Shown in pieces: positions 25,545-36,387 of a DNA stretch of 64,000 nucleotides. The notes under the pieces are model-generated. The model was not told where the DNA came from, ran no database searches, and saw nothing but the letters and a program-made list of their open reading frames with translations. Numbering within the stretch: position 1 is the stretch's first letter; each line of letters opens with the position of its first letter. The position numbers and the translations under genes are program-made. Source of the stretch: Rhyacichthys aspro (Eukaryota; Chordata; Actinopteri; Gobiiformes; Rhyacichthyidae); contig CM072165.1 of the NCBI GenBank assembly GCA_036850595.1, positions 15,150,609 to 15,214,608 on the forward strand, in the 5' to 3' direction.

Positions 25545-26800
25545 TCAATTGAATTTTATTTCTATAGCCCAGTATCACAATGGCAATTGCCTCAAAGGGC
25601 TTCACAATAAATGATCACACAAGACAGTAAATGCACAAACAGGCAGAACTAGACAGCACCCCCTGTCCTTAGACCCTCCACCAGGGTGAGGAAAAACTCA
25701 AAAAACCCATCCGGGGAAAAAAGAAACCTCAGGGGGAGCCACAGAAGGAGGGATCCACTCACAGGACAGACAGGCCGTGCAATAGATGTGTCACTGACAG
25801 ATAGTCAATTATATATACACACACACAAGTGAATGAAGTTAATTAGGATAAAGTCCATGGTAATCTCAGCAGGAACAGTTCATCTGAGGTGAAAGGGACT
25901 GGGTCAGGATGGGTCGGGACAGGATCACAGATGGGCCACAGCTAAGGTCCAGTCATCACTGGGACGTCTAACAGCAGCCAGACATCTGGGAAGAGTGGGA
26001 AAGAGCAACAACTTGTGAACAGTAATGAATTGAGCAGAAATGTAAATATATAACAGGCTAGAAGCTCAATGTGTCCCTTCCTCATCATGTAGGCCAAGAG
26101 AAATCACAGCTAATCTATATATCCTGACCATAAGCCCTATCAAAAAGGAAAGTCTTAAACCTAACCTTAAATATAGAGACTGTCTGCCTCTTTAACAAGA
26201 CCTGGGAGCTGATTCCATAAAACAGGAGCTTGGCAATTCTGTTTGGGCTCCATGAGGTCTCTGAGATAGGACGGGGCCTTCCCACTGAGGGCCTTATAAG
26301 TGAGGAGAAGGATTTTGAACTTAATTCTGAATTCTATTGGAAGCCAGTGAAGGGAAGCTAACACTTGGGGTAATGTGCTCCTGTCTGTTTGTTCCTGTTA
26401 ATATTCTAGCTGCTGTGTTTTGGACGAGCTGAATACTTCAAGGAATTATTAGGGCATCCTGCCAGCAGAGAATTGCAGTAGTCTAACCTTGATGTAACAA
26501 ATGCATGGATCAGTTTTTCAGCATCACTTTTAGATAAGATATTCCTAATTTTCCCTATGTTGCGCAGGTGAAAAAAAAGCAGTTTTACCAGGTAGGAGGC
26601 AGAGTGAAGAGCCAGGTGCTGAGCAGGAATATGAGTGGTGAGCAGGATAACAGGAGTACTCACTGAAGTAGCAGAGGCTCGGCAGAACAGGAGAAACTGG
26701 AGTTTAGTTGAATGAGAATTGGAAGTCTTCTCTGGAAATCCATGAACAGGCTCAATGTTCTCCTGCTGGAAGCAAAACAATCTGGCAGAGAAGAGCTGGA
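25545..26800 (-). mobile_element. L2-like LINE, 3' part
   Basis: On the minus strand the element reads SDAEKLIHAFVTSRLDYCNS (about 26520-26460), then LASLHWLPIEFRIKFKILLL (about 26360-26300) and LWNQLPGLVKEAD. These are the C-terminal hallmark phrases of vertebrate L2/CR1-group reverse transcriptases, but the frames do not join. A non-coding 3' part follows to 25545 (ttgcctcaaagggcttcaca on the plus strand). A shorter copy of that 3' part lies at 29255-29470. Confidence 0.8.
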
Positions 26801-27119
26801 GTGTGACTGCTTATATACTGGGCTGGCTGATGAGACAATGAGTTTCAGATGTGGAGGCAGGAGTAAGGTATGTGGGAAAATCTGGAGTGGAATCCACACA
26901 GGCCATGACAGCTCCACTGATTCAAACAGAGTCTCCAAAGAGACACCTATAATTGAACCAGCCCTCTCTATTAATTTTTCAAGTTGTGTACAATCTCTTT
27001 TTCTGAAACTGCCCCCCAATAGACTCCTGCATAGAAAACTGAATTACCCATTACTCCATGACAAAACATCTGCTGCAAGACCCTCGCTTTATTAGAAAAT
27101 ATAGTCCTTTCTACTTAAG

Positions 27120-28545
27120 TCTACCTGTATTTATGCACCAGAAGTTTCTATTATTTGTAGTAATTCTAATAATAAAATGTCTGTAGTAAATAAAAAAGAA
27201 AGTATTTTTTATAGATAGTTGGTTCAAGAGGGACAAATAGAGCTGTTTTGCAAATTGATGGAGTGCCTGTCTGGTCACTGTATTCACTGTTCAAATCCTT
27301 GCATTTTAGTGAATAGGGGAAGATTTGCCACAGTTTAAAATGTTTGAAATTTGAAAGTGTTTTTCATTTACAAAGTTTTATAATAAATCACTACGACTTT
27401 TTTCCAAGAATGTGCTTGGACTTGCTCAGTTCCTCACAAGTGCCACTTATCAACATCACAAGAGCCACTCATTCACAGCAAAATTGTTTTTTGTTTACTT
27501 ATCACAATGTAATGTCAAGGAAGCATTACATCATTCAGACTGGGTTTGGAACCTGGCTTGGGATCATTATCATCAATTTCTTTCTGTAAAAAAAGGGGCC
27601 AGAAAAAAAGAGTTGGATTTTTGATGATCATACAGGTCAGGTCATACATTGCCTCCTCGTGCATTGGCTAATCCTGCTCAGGTAAAGAGCAATTAAAAAA
27701 TGTTAGGCAGCAGCTACAAACACAAACATTCATCCATTCTCTATCACTTGTCCTTTCACAGGACCCAAGGGACAGTCACGGACAGTCATCCATTCTCTGT
27801 CCCATCTGTTCACTATGGGCAATTTAGAATCACCAATGCACCTATACATTTTACATTAGCTCGGGAGGAGATGTACACTCCACACAGAAAGGCCATTGCC
27901 ATTTTAACCTTCACTTTGTTATGTAAATGATATAAAAGAGGAGAATAAACACACTGGGCCAGAAGGACCTGCATATCTAAAAGAAAGAAAGAAAAAAACT
28001 GTCAATCAACACCATACCTGTGGTTGTAACGTGTTAATCAATCATTACCACCACACCCACAGGTTTGTGCTGTGGAGAGGTGTGCACCTGCTAACAGTTA
28101 TAATCAGGTGATGAGAAAGATGAAGCTCATTTAAGGTGTTTTTTTTTTAATTGTTATTATTATTTTCGTCCAATTATGAAAATTATTAATCTTGATCAAT
28201 CAAAGTTTAAAATGCAAAAATCGTTGTTGTTAAAAGTGTTCTAATGATGACACAAATAATAATTAAACAAACACACCAAACCAGACCTTCTGCATGCCTT
28301 TAAATCAAATAAAGTTTTGGCATGTGTTGTACTTCCTTGTGTAAACTTAACTTTTATGTCTGAGCTGTGCAGAGCTGAGTGCTGCTGAAGGATCTGCACA
28401 GGGCTTTCTGCTTTTCTTATACAAAAATCTGGTAAGTCTGGAACACCAAGAGTAAAAATAACATTTCCATGTATTCTTCTTTAATCAATATGCACATTGA
28501 GTATTTTTAAATGACTGTATTTATTGTTTTGTGCAGATTTAACTA
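27120..28545. other. Intergenic upstream of lectin gene
   Basis: Bases 27720-27890 look like a worn copy of the LINE tail seen at 3275, with the phrases gggcaatttagaatcacc and cctatacat. The rest is unassigned. The region just before 28546 should contain the lectin gene promoter, but no motif stands out. Confidence 0.45.
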
Positions 28546-29004
28546 ATGGGTTACGAGGTGCTCATCTTTGTGTTCGCAGGTTTGTGCAAATTTACTCATG
28601 TTTAAACTAAAACAGAGAGTCAGAGTCACAAGCTAAAATCTGAAGTGGCTGTACCTGTTGTTCAGTGACTTAAATTAAAAGAGTAATTTGCCAAAACAGA
28701 TTTCTCAAAATAATGTTTCTGTTTTTATATTTCTCATAAATAATTTTAGTCCTATCACAAAGATTTGGGAATGGCAGATTACCTGCAACAGAATTATTTA
28801 ATCAGCATACACAAATGAAAAAAAACTGTACTTTTCAACTGTAATGGATCCCATCACAATAGAAAAGATGTAATCAAAATACAGGTATAGACCAGATTAC
28901 GGAACAGTTTTGTTGGAATGTATGCATGAGCTAAAAAGTCCTGTCCACATTGCTGCTGTCATCCTCAGTCACATGTTGAGTATGTATCAGTCTTTGTGAT
29001 GCCT

Positions 29005-29054
<50 letters not shown>

Positions 29055-32000
29055 TGTTTTGTATGATGTAATAAGCTGTAAGTAGGTAGAAAGATTCTAG
29101 GCATGTTTTTATTACTACAGTTCAATATGACAAACATGATTAATGAAAAACAGACTAGACTTATATTCTTTTGCAAATTAACTTACATGTTCACCTTTGT
29201 CAAGTCCATCCATCGTCTTCTGCTTATACAGGGCCACGTCGTGGGGATAGAAGTCTAAGAAAATTCTATTCGATTTACAACGAACAACAATTTGCCTCAA
29301 AGGGCTACACAAAAACAAAAGACAGTAATATATAGGTTAAACTAGAAAACATCCAATGTCTTTAGACCATCCATTAGGGTGAGGAATAATGTAAAAAACC
29401 CAGCTGGGGAAAAAGAGAAACCTCAGGGAGAACCACAGAAGGCGGGATCCACTCCCAGGACGAAAGAGGGGTTTAGTTCACTCCACAGTTTTGTAACAGT
29501 GCAGTGAAAAACAGTATAATAAGCAGAGAGTGATGTTCATTGTTCTTCAATAGTTCTTGTGTAACTACTTACATTTATTTAATTATAAGTGTAAATGTAA
29601 CAACACACATAGTTGTGGTTGTTTTTGTAATAGTGTTTTATAATGAAGTTTGTTGTTAAAGAAGTGCATGTGTTTTAGGAGCACTGGGGAGTGGTGTCTC
29701 TGCACAGTCTCGTCAGTTCTACTTTGTGAACATGCCCCGGACCTGGACTGAAGCTCAGAGCTACTGCAGACAGAACTACACTGACCTGGCCACCCTGGAG
29801 AGTACAGCTGATGTCAGTGCCATTAACAGCCTCACTTCACAATACACAGGTGGCTGCTTCACATTTGAAGTATTCAAAAATATGAATTATTAGTAATTAT
29901 GTTCCCGAACAGGCAGGGCTTGGATTGGTCTTTATGATGACAGCTGGAAATGGTCTCTGGGTGATAGCAGTTTCTATGGCGATGAGGAGGCGGAGTACAC
30001 AAACTGGAACACTGGCCAGCCTAATTATTTCAACAAAAACCTCTTAACCTGTGTGCAGATGTTTGGCAGGACCTGGTTTGACGTCTTTTGTGGTGCACTA
30101 AATGCATTTGTGTGCTATAATGGTGAGCTCTTTTTAAAAAATCTATTATTTAGTTTGACTCCATTACTTCACTCTAAGTTTTTCTTTTACATATATTTCT
30201 AGGTACAATAAATGGCACTGTAACATTTACAAAGATTACCGACAAACGAACATGGATGGAGGCCCAGGTATACTGCAGGGAGAACCATGTCCATTTAGTG
30301 AGGTGTATAATCTTATCAACTCATATTGCAAACAATGCTCTGTATAACTAATCTCAATCTTAAGTATGCCCCCCTCCATTCAGCATCAGAAACCATGCAG
30401 AAAATCAGCTGATTGCACAACTAGCTGGATCAGATGTGGTCTGGATTGGTCTTCACCGGCAGAAATCCTGGTCTGATGGCAGCGCCTCTCTGTTCCGTAA
30501 CTGGGATCTACAGGTGTACGATCCAACAGCAAAATGTGTGGCTGCCTCATTCAGTGCTTCAGGACAATGGTCACAAGTTTCCTGCGATAGCAACTTCCTG
30601 CCGTTCATCTGTTATGATCCAGGTAATGCATGCAGAGCACAAAATAACAAGCATGTAGTAATGTAAATCTCAGCACACAAATCTCTTTCACACAATAAAA
30701 TGTTAAGTGGGTCTCTAAAGGCTCCAAGACTTCCCTGAAAACACAATTGTAATGTCATTGTGAAAGGTGGGGTGTGTAGTTGTAGGCCTTTTAGTGACAC
30801 CTGGTGGAGAAAGTGCAGATTGCTGTTACATGCCTCACACTCCCCCTTTCTAGAGCATGTGAACAGCTACAGTATAGTTGCCCTGCAAGGACATGCTGTT
30901 GTCTATGAACAAACCCAGTGGAAATAGTTCTGATGGTGATTTTGCTTTAAAAATAAAACCAAATCAATGTAGTTCATGTCCTAAACATTCAGCAGAACTT
31001 GAGCTCACTCTGTCCTCTCTGGGCTCAGTCTGTCCTCATTGGGCTTAGTTTATTCTCTCTGGGCTCAGTCTGTCCTCATTGGGCTTAGTTTATTCTCTCT
31101 GGACTCAGTCTGTCCTCATTGGGCTTAGTTTATTCTCTCTGGACGCACCCCTTAATCCATTTATTGACAACCAAACAATTTCAGAATTAAATATGTCATC
31201 TTTTTTATGTAAAATTTTGTCTTTCAGTTCCACCAAACCCACAAAATTTAAAGCTCATTGAACAAAATGAGAGCAGAATTACTCTTCAATGGAATAAAGG
31301 GGCCATCACTGAAAGCTTCATTTTCCAGTTTAATGGCACAGAGACAAGCATCAGTGCAGCAGATGGAGCTGTAACTCACACAGTGTCATCTCTCATTGCT
31401 GGATCTAAATACACATTCACTGTGTTCTCTGTCTTCAAAAACCTTAGAAGCAGTGGTGTGCGCATCACAACAGCCACAGGTGAGAAACTATTTGTCTTTA
31501 TTGTATAATAAAATAATCCATCAGACACCAATATTAACAGAGCTATTGATATTTTAACCCAGCATACTTCTAATATTTCTTTTCAGCTCCTTCAAATCCA
31601 AATGACTTTACCTCGATAGCACAATCTGAGACCACAATTACTTTGAGGTGGATTAAAAGCAACAGCACCAACATATGCATTTTGAGGTTTAACAGTATGC
31701 AGGCAAGCATCATCGCACCTGGAGGAAACAGAACATTGACATATACAGCGTCAGCCCTCACTCCTGCATCTAAATACACATTCACTGTCTTCTCTGTCTT
31801 TGAGGGCATCAGAAGCACTGGAGTTAGCCTCACTGCAGTCACTGGTGAGATTAGAACACCCAATAATATCATTAAACCATGAAATTAAATTGTTTAATAG
31901 TTTAAACTTGTAGTATTGTGTGAAATTTTTAACATCCATTATGTTTTTAATGGAGTCTCCCCCTCCTTAGCGCCCCCAAATGCACAAGGTTTCACATCAG

Positions 32001-32714
32001 TGTCACAAAATGAGAAGAGCATCACTCTACAGTGGAATCCAGTGAACAACAACGTCAGCTTCATTTTCCAGTTTAATGGCACAGAGACAAGCATCAGTGC
32101 AGCAGATAGAGCAGTAACTCATACAGTGTCATCTCTCAATGCTGGATCTAAATACACATTTACTGTCTTCTCTGTCTTTGAGAGCATCAGAAGCACTGGA
32201 GCTAGCCTCACTGCAGTCACTGGTGAGACATTTTATTTTCTACTTTTATTGGGAATTAAAATTACAATGTTTTACCTAAAGGTTGAACAGTATAATAACA
32301 TACAGTATGATGTATAGTTGGTAATAAGTATGTTCCCTGTAAATACATTTCTTTTCTCTCCACATATTCCCCTCTGGTTTCAAAAGGTCCAGGTAAATTT
32401 TGATATTTTTGTTGGTTTTGCTTTCAATTATGTGTTTTTTTCCCTAAGGAAATATACTTTAATATAACCTCACTGCATTTTCTTCAAATATATTTTTAAA
32501 GAACATATTGTCACATTAAACATCAAAGTGAAAACCTTGCTAGGAGTGCCAGTGGAGGAGATTGTGAATTTATTAAAATTGGTAAGGTCAACTCTTTGGT
32601 TCCAGACCTTTTAAATGTCCAATTATTTAATTCATGTTTATTTTCTGTCTTTAGTTTTTTCCTGAAGAACTGTCACAACAGCTGCTGTCCATAAATCTTC
32701 TGCATGAGGGCTGA
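28546..32714 (+). CDS. Secreted protein: two C-type lectin domains, three FN3 repeats
   Basis: Exons: 28546-28579, 29679-29849, 29913-30122, 30203-30302, 30384-30622, 31228-31479, 31587-31844, 31971-32222, an optional 6-base exon 32387-32392, 32502-32581, 32655-32714 (TGA). It encodes about 551 residues, with every phase joining. Exon 1 and the start of exon 2 encode a signal peptide (MGYEVLIFVFAGALGSG). Exons 2-3 form lectin domain 1 (TWTEAQSYC, AWIGLYDD, YTNWNTGQPN, CVQMF). Exons 4-5 form domain 2 (TWMEAQVYCRENH, VWIGLHRQ, NWDLQVYD). Each of exons 6-8 is a phase 1-1 FN3-like module ending in a KYTFTVFSVF phrase. The tail (EEIVNLLKLFFPEELSQQLL) has no hydrophobic membrane span, so secretion is inferred. 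The EPN/QPD sugar motif is absent or altered (QPN in domain 1), so sugar binding is uncertain. It resembles fish-specific lectin/FN3 genes. Confidence 0.85.
29009..29053 (+). repeat. GT microsatellite
   Basis: About 22 GT units lie in intron 1 of the lectin gene. Confidence 0.95.
29255..29470 (-). repeat. LINE 3' tail, second copy of the 25545 family
   Basis: The phrases tttgcctcaaagggct, agggtgagga and agaaacctcaggga match 25590-25780 in the same order and orientation. It is inserted in intron 1 of the lectin gene. Confidence 0.75.
31010..31143 (+). repeat. Minisatellite, about 43-bp unit
   Basis: About three near-identical copies of a unit containing cagtctgtcctcattgggct and tagtttattctctctgg. 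It lies in the intron before the first FN3 exon of the lectin gene. Confidence 0.9.
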
Positions 32715-32976
32715 AGAGGCAGAGCTCTGGTTACACTGTGATATATGCGTTATGATTTTTTATCGGCTCAGTACTGCTCAATATGGACTAGCATTGTTTT
32801 GTTTTGTTTTTTAAAAAAGTATACATTTAGCATGTTTTCTCTTGCAATATTACTTTTTATCACAAGAACAATGCCAGAATCACAGTTAGGCATGTACTGT
32901 AAAAAAAAAAAAAAAAAAAGTCAAAATTATGGTATAATTCAGGCAGTAAAAACCCTTTATGTTTCCAGTACAATAC

Positions 32977-32982
32977 AATAAA
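32977..32982 (+). terminator. Candidate polyadenylation signal of lectin gene
   Basis: An AATAAA lies about 260 bases past the lectin stop codon. Confidence 0.45.
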
Positions 32983-33054
32983 AATAACAAGAAATTACAT
33001 TTGTTTTAACGGTAACTTGCCTTACCTCTGTTGTTACATTTACAAAGCATCTTT

Positions 33055-33690
33055 CAAAAATTTCTTTTTTTGAAGACATTCTGAGGTGGACTGGTGTGAT
33101 TTGGATCATTGTCCTGCTGCAGAACCCAAGTGTGCTTCAGCTTCAACGGGACACACAATTCAAAAAAAAGTTCAACTTTTGTCTCGTCAGTACACAGAAT
33201 CTTTTATCAAAAGTCTTGGGGATTGTCTAGATGTTTTTTGGCAAAAGTGAGACGAGCCTTTATGTTCTTTTTGGTCATTAGAGGTTTTTGCCTTGGAGCT
33301 CTGTCATGGATGCCATTTTTCCCTGCCTCTTTCTAATGGTTGAGTCATTACCTCTGACCTTAACTTAGACAAGTGAGATCTGCAGCTCTTAAGATGTTGT
33401 TGTGGGTTCTTTGTGACCTCTGCTGTCTGACAGTGTGTGTGGCTAGTGAAATTGAACTCAGCTTTCCGAAAAAATGTGATTAATCACAGTTAATTAATGA
33501 TTTAACGAGGGGGGCAAATACCTTTCACATGGGGCGAGGTAGGTTTGTATTTTTTTTCCTTTAATAAATAAAATCATCACTTAAAAACTGCATTTTGTCT
33601 AATATTTGTTTGATGATTTGAAACATTTAAGTGTGACAACTGAGCAAAAAAGGAAATCAGGAAGAGGGCAAACACATTCTGGAGACTTGG
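33055..33690 (+). mobile_element. Tc1/mariner-derived remnant
   Basis: It contains ggatcattgtcctgctgcag (33101), and later gggggcaaatacctttcaca and gaaacatttaagtgtgacaa. These are familiar phrases from non-autonomous Tc1-like elements of fish. The segment gattaatcacagttaatt near 33478 matches, in reverse complement, the sequence near 44660. No transposase frame is intact. Confidence 0.6.
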
Positions 33691-34742
33691 CATGAAGGAC
33701 CCACACAGTGGGAAGAACTGAAGCAGCTTTGACCAATGATTGTTTGATGTGCGTTTGACATCGTTTCATTTCATTTTTATGTCTCTCAGAGAATACATGA
33801 CTTTCATTTGTGCGTCATCATTTAGGAATATTACCGTTTTGAATAGAACAAAGCGGTTTATTGGATGCACGACCCCCGAAGCCTCTGCCCGTTCACCGGA
33901 GCTTTGGACATTCACTGAGCGCAGTGGCACTGCTGTGCAAAACACGGTGTTAAGTGAAGCAGGGCTGATCCCTGATGAATTAGCGGTTGGATTTATTAGA
34001 TAATTATAGGACACGATCCTGTCCAACTCTTTCAAACGATCTTTTCATGGCTGTTTCATTTCGAAGAAGCTTTGTGTAAAATTGCGGTTCAATATGACTC
34101 TCACATCATTACTCACCCACCCCTGCCCCGCATCACAGACAGACCACCAACGAACTCCTACATCTCTCACCCATTTCACGATTCACTCATTACATGTCAC
34201 ACCAGCGCTGGAAACTTTTCCAGTGAAATATTCTAAGGATAGCATGTCTATTGTTTGTTTCGTTTTTAATATGTTCAAATAGTTTTAATTAGTTTGAATG
34301 AAATGTAATATGTTTAAATTATAAGAGGAGTGCCAGTTTCCGGCATCATTTTAGTCTGAAGAGCAGCATTCACTGTAAAACACATCCACAGGTGCGTAAT
34401 CTGCTTGTGCCTCCCAGTCACTTCCAGGTTTGTTGGTAAAACCTATCAGCGGCTCATTTAGGCAAAATTCATTTACAAGTTGCATTTGCATTGTCCTTCT
34501 TTGGTTGAATGGAGGCTTAGAGAGGGGTGATGTGCGTGGTTTTATAAATCTGAATATTTTTGTACATACAGAACTTTGCGGTGCTGAGGTATGTCAACTA
34601 TTAAGTCACGATTCCACGCACAGTTTTCTAAATGAGGCCCCAGGTTGTAATGTGAAATGTTGAAATCTTGTAAAACAAACAATACTTCATTAGATATTTC
34701 ATCTACTGGAAACAACAGGGACAGCGCCCAATTTGTGTGTGT
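33691..34742. other. Intergenic, no gene recognised
   Basis: Two overlapping open frames of 87 and 89 codons on opposite strands (33740-34035) have no family resemblance and lack splice or start context. They are treated as chance. Confidence 0.4.
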
Positions 34743-35357
34743 CACTATAACGCGGTTCACCTTTCGCGGCCTCGCTGTTTCGCGGATTTTTTTTAGTGCA
34801 ATTTTGCATGCTTTTTTTTTCTTTTTTCTTTTTTTACAGTGTATAAACACGCATTGTGTTCTGCGTCCTGATTGGCTAAGGGAGAACTCGCGCATTGTGT
34901 TCTGCGTCCTGATTGGCTAAGGGACTGTAGACCATTGTCAATCAATCTCCTCCATGCCGTGTCTCCTGTACAGTACAGAATGCGTTCAGCTTGACAAATT
35001 TACATAAATGTTCGATCGCTAGCAATGTGACTCTGAAGTGCTGTATGTTTGCAAGTTTTCTCCCGACAAAACCCACAATGTCGACGAAACGTTCTGCACC
35101 GACAAAGGCACCTGCAGTCGCACCCAAAAGACAGAGGAAGATGCTAAGGGTTGAACTTTGAGAGTGTTTAAACAAGAGAGAAATGTGAGAAAATGTTAAT
35201 GCCTGTCTGAGAAAAGTGTATAAAATGTGTGGTGAGGGGTTTTACAGCCTTAAAACATATATAATAATTGTAAAAAATAAAGCTGACTACTTCGCGGATT
35301 TCGCCTATTGCGGGTTATTTTTCGAACGTAACCCCCGCGATAAACGAGGGACCACTG
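34743..35357 (+). mobile_element. pogo/Tigger-like transposon remnant
   Basis: The right end gataaacgagggaccactg, followed by TA, is the known Tigger-type terminus. The left end (ataacgcggttcacctttcg) is the corresponding opposite end. At 35078-35161 there is a 27-codon frame, M-S-T-K-R-S and on, lysine-rich. It resembles the start of a pogo-type transposase and is closed by a TGA. Bases 34850-34882 are tandemly repeated at 34892-34924 (ttctgcgtcctgattggcta). Confidence 0.8.
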
Positions 35358-36060
35358 TACTGCGTTATCCTTTACTGCCTTGCCTCTACTAATAGCTCTT
35401 ATCTCGTTGTGTGTTTATTGCAGCTATTGCCGGCTTCATATTCCAAGCTGTGAATAAATCTAAACTGTGCAGACTGCAGCTGACAATGTGGGATTTATGA
35501 GTGGCGTGTACCTGGTTTAGCCCTGAGTCTCAGGTTTACACACTATCATTCAGAACCAGGGCTGTAAGGTGTAATTTCCTGATACACTTTTATGGGATAG
35601 CCTACCCTTCTGTTCTTGGTGTTACCACTGTTTGCCCTCACACAAACTTCAATAAAATGCCAAGTACCGCACCTACAATATCAGCTAATGTTTTCAATTG
35701 TCAATAAATGGGAACCACTCACCAAACAGCATTATTGGGCATTTATTACTCAAGGACAACTATGGTGGGATTTCTGACAACCAGCAGTTCCATTAAGTTT
35801 TGGTCCTGATTTTCTGGCTTTTGTTATATGATATGAATCTGTCCACTTGAAATGAAGAGACTTCTTCTCGAGAGAAAACATAGAGAACAATAGTGGGTAT
35901 TTTTTTCAATCCAAACCACAACACAAGGCCAGTGCATGCTCCTAATCTAATGTGAAACCACAGAGCCATGAAACAAAGTCCTTGATGTGAGTCACTCATT
36001 TCTGAAAGCAGAGGGAGTGGTGATAACACTGCAGGGAGGAGTTTAGACTCAACCAGAGCT
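35358..36060. other. Intergenic upstream of TRIM gene
   Basis: No repeat or gene was recognised. It should contain the TRIM promoter; the sequence just upstream of the 5' exon (36000-36104) has no clear TATA box. Confidence 0.4.
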
Positions 36061-36104
36061 GCTGTTTGCTCTGCGCCTCAGGGCTCACCTTTCAACTCAA
36101 CACG
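36061..36104 (+). promoter_or_regulatory. Probable 5' UTR exon of TRIM gene
   Basis: A non-coding exon ends at 36104 in a strong donor (cacg|gtaaga). The next exon begins at 36385 after tttttaacag, three bases before the ATG. A short open frame from 36066 is not continuous with the TRIM frame. Confidence 0.55.
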
Positions 36105-36387
36105 GTAAGACCAACACCAGGTGATTTAGCTTTTCATGACTTTCTTTGTCGTGTGCTGATAAATAGTAATATTTTCAAGGCAATAAGAGAGCTAAAGAAT
36201 GCAAGATCTGTCTTGAATGAGAAGTGCACACCATCTATGTTGAGAGTTGTAATTTATGACACCACGTGGCTGGACTTTGATCTTTATTGGAAAAATAAAT
36301 CGTTTGAAAGTTGGGAATGCTCTGTGCACCTAATATAATATCTAGTGAGTACAAAGGACTGATTTAAAATTGTATTTTTAACAGGAC

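Noticed and set aside
29009..29053. Possible CRISPR-like or tandem array
   Set aside because: Simple GT microsatellite in a vertebrate genome.
33740..34035. Overlapping 87- and 89-codon frames on opposite strands
   Set aside because: No family resemblance, no splice context; overlapping antisense frames of this size are expected by chance.
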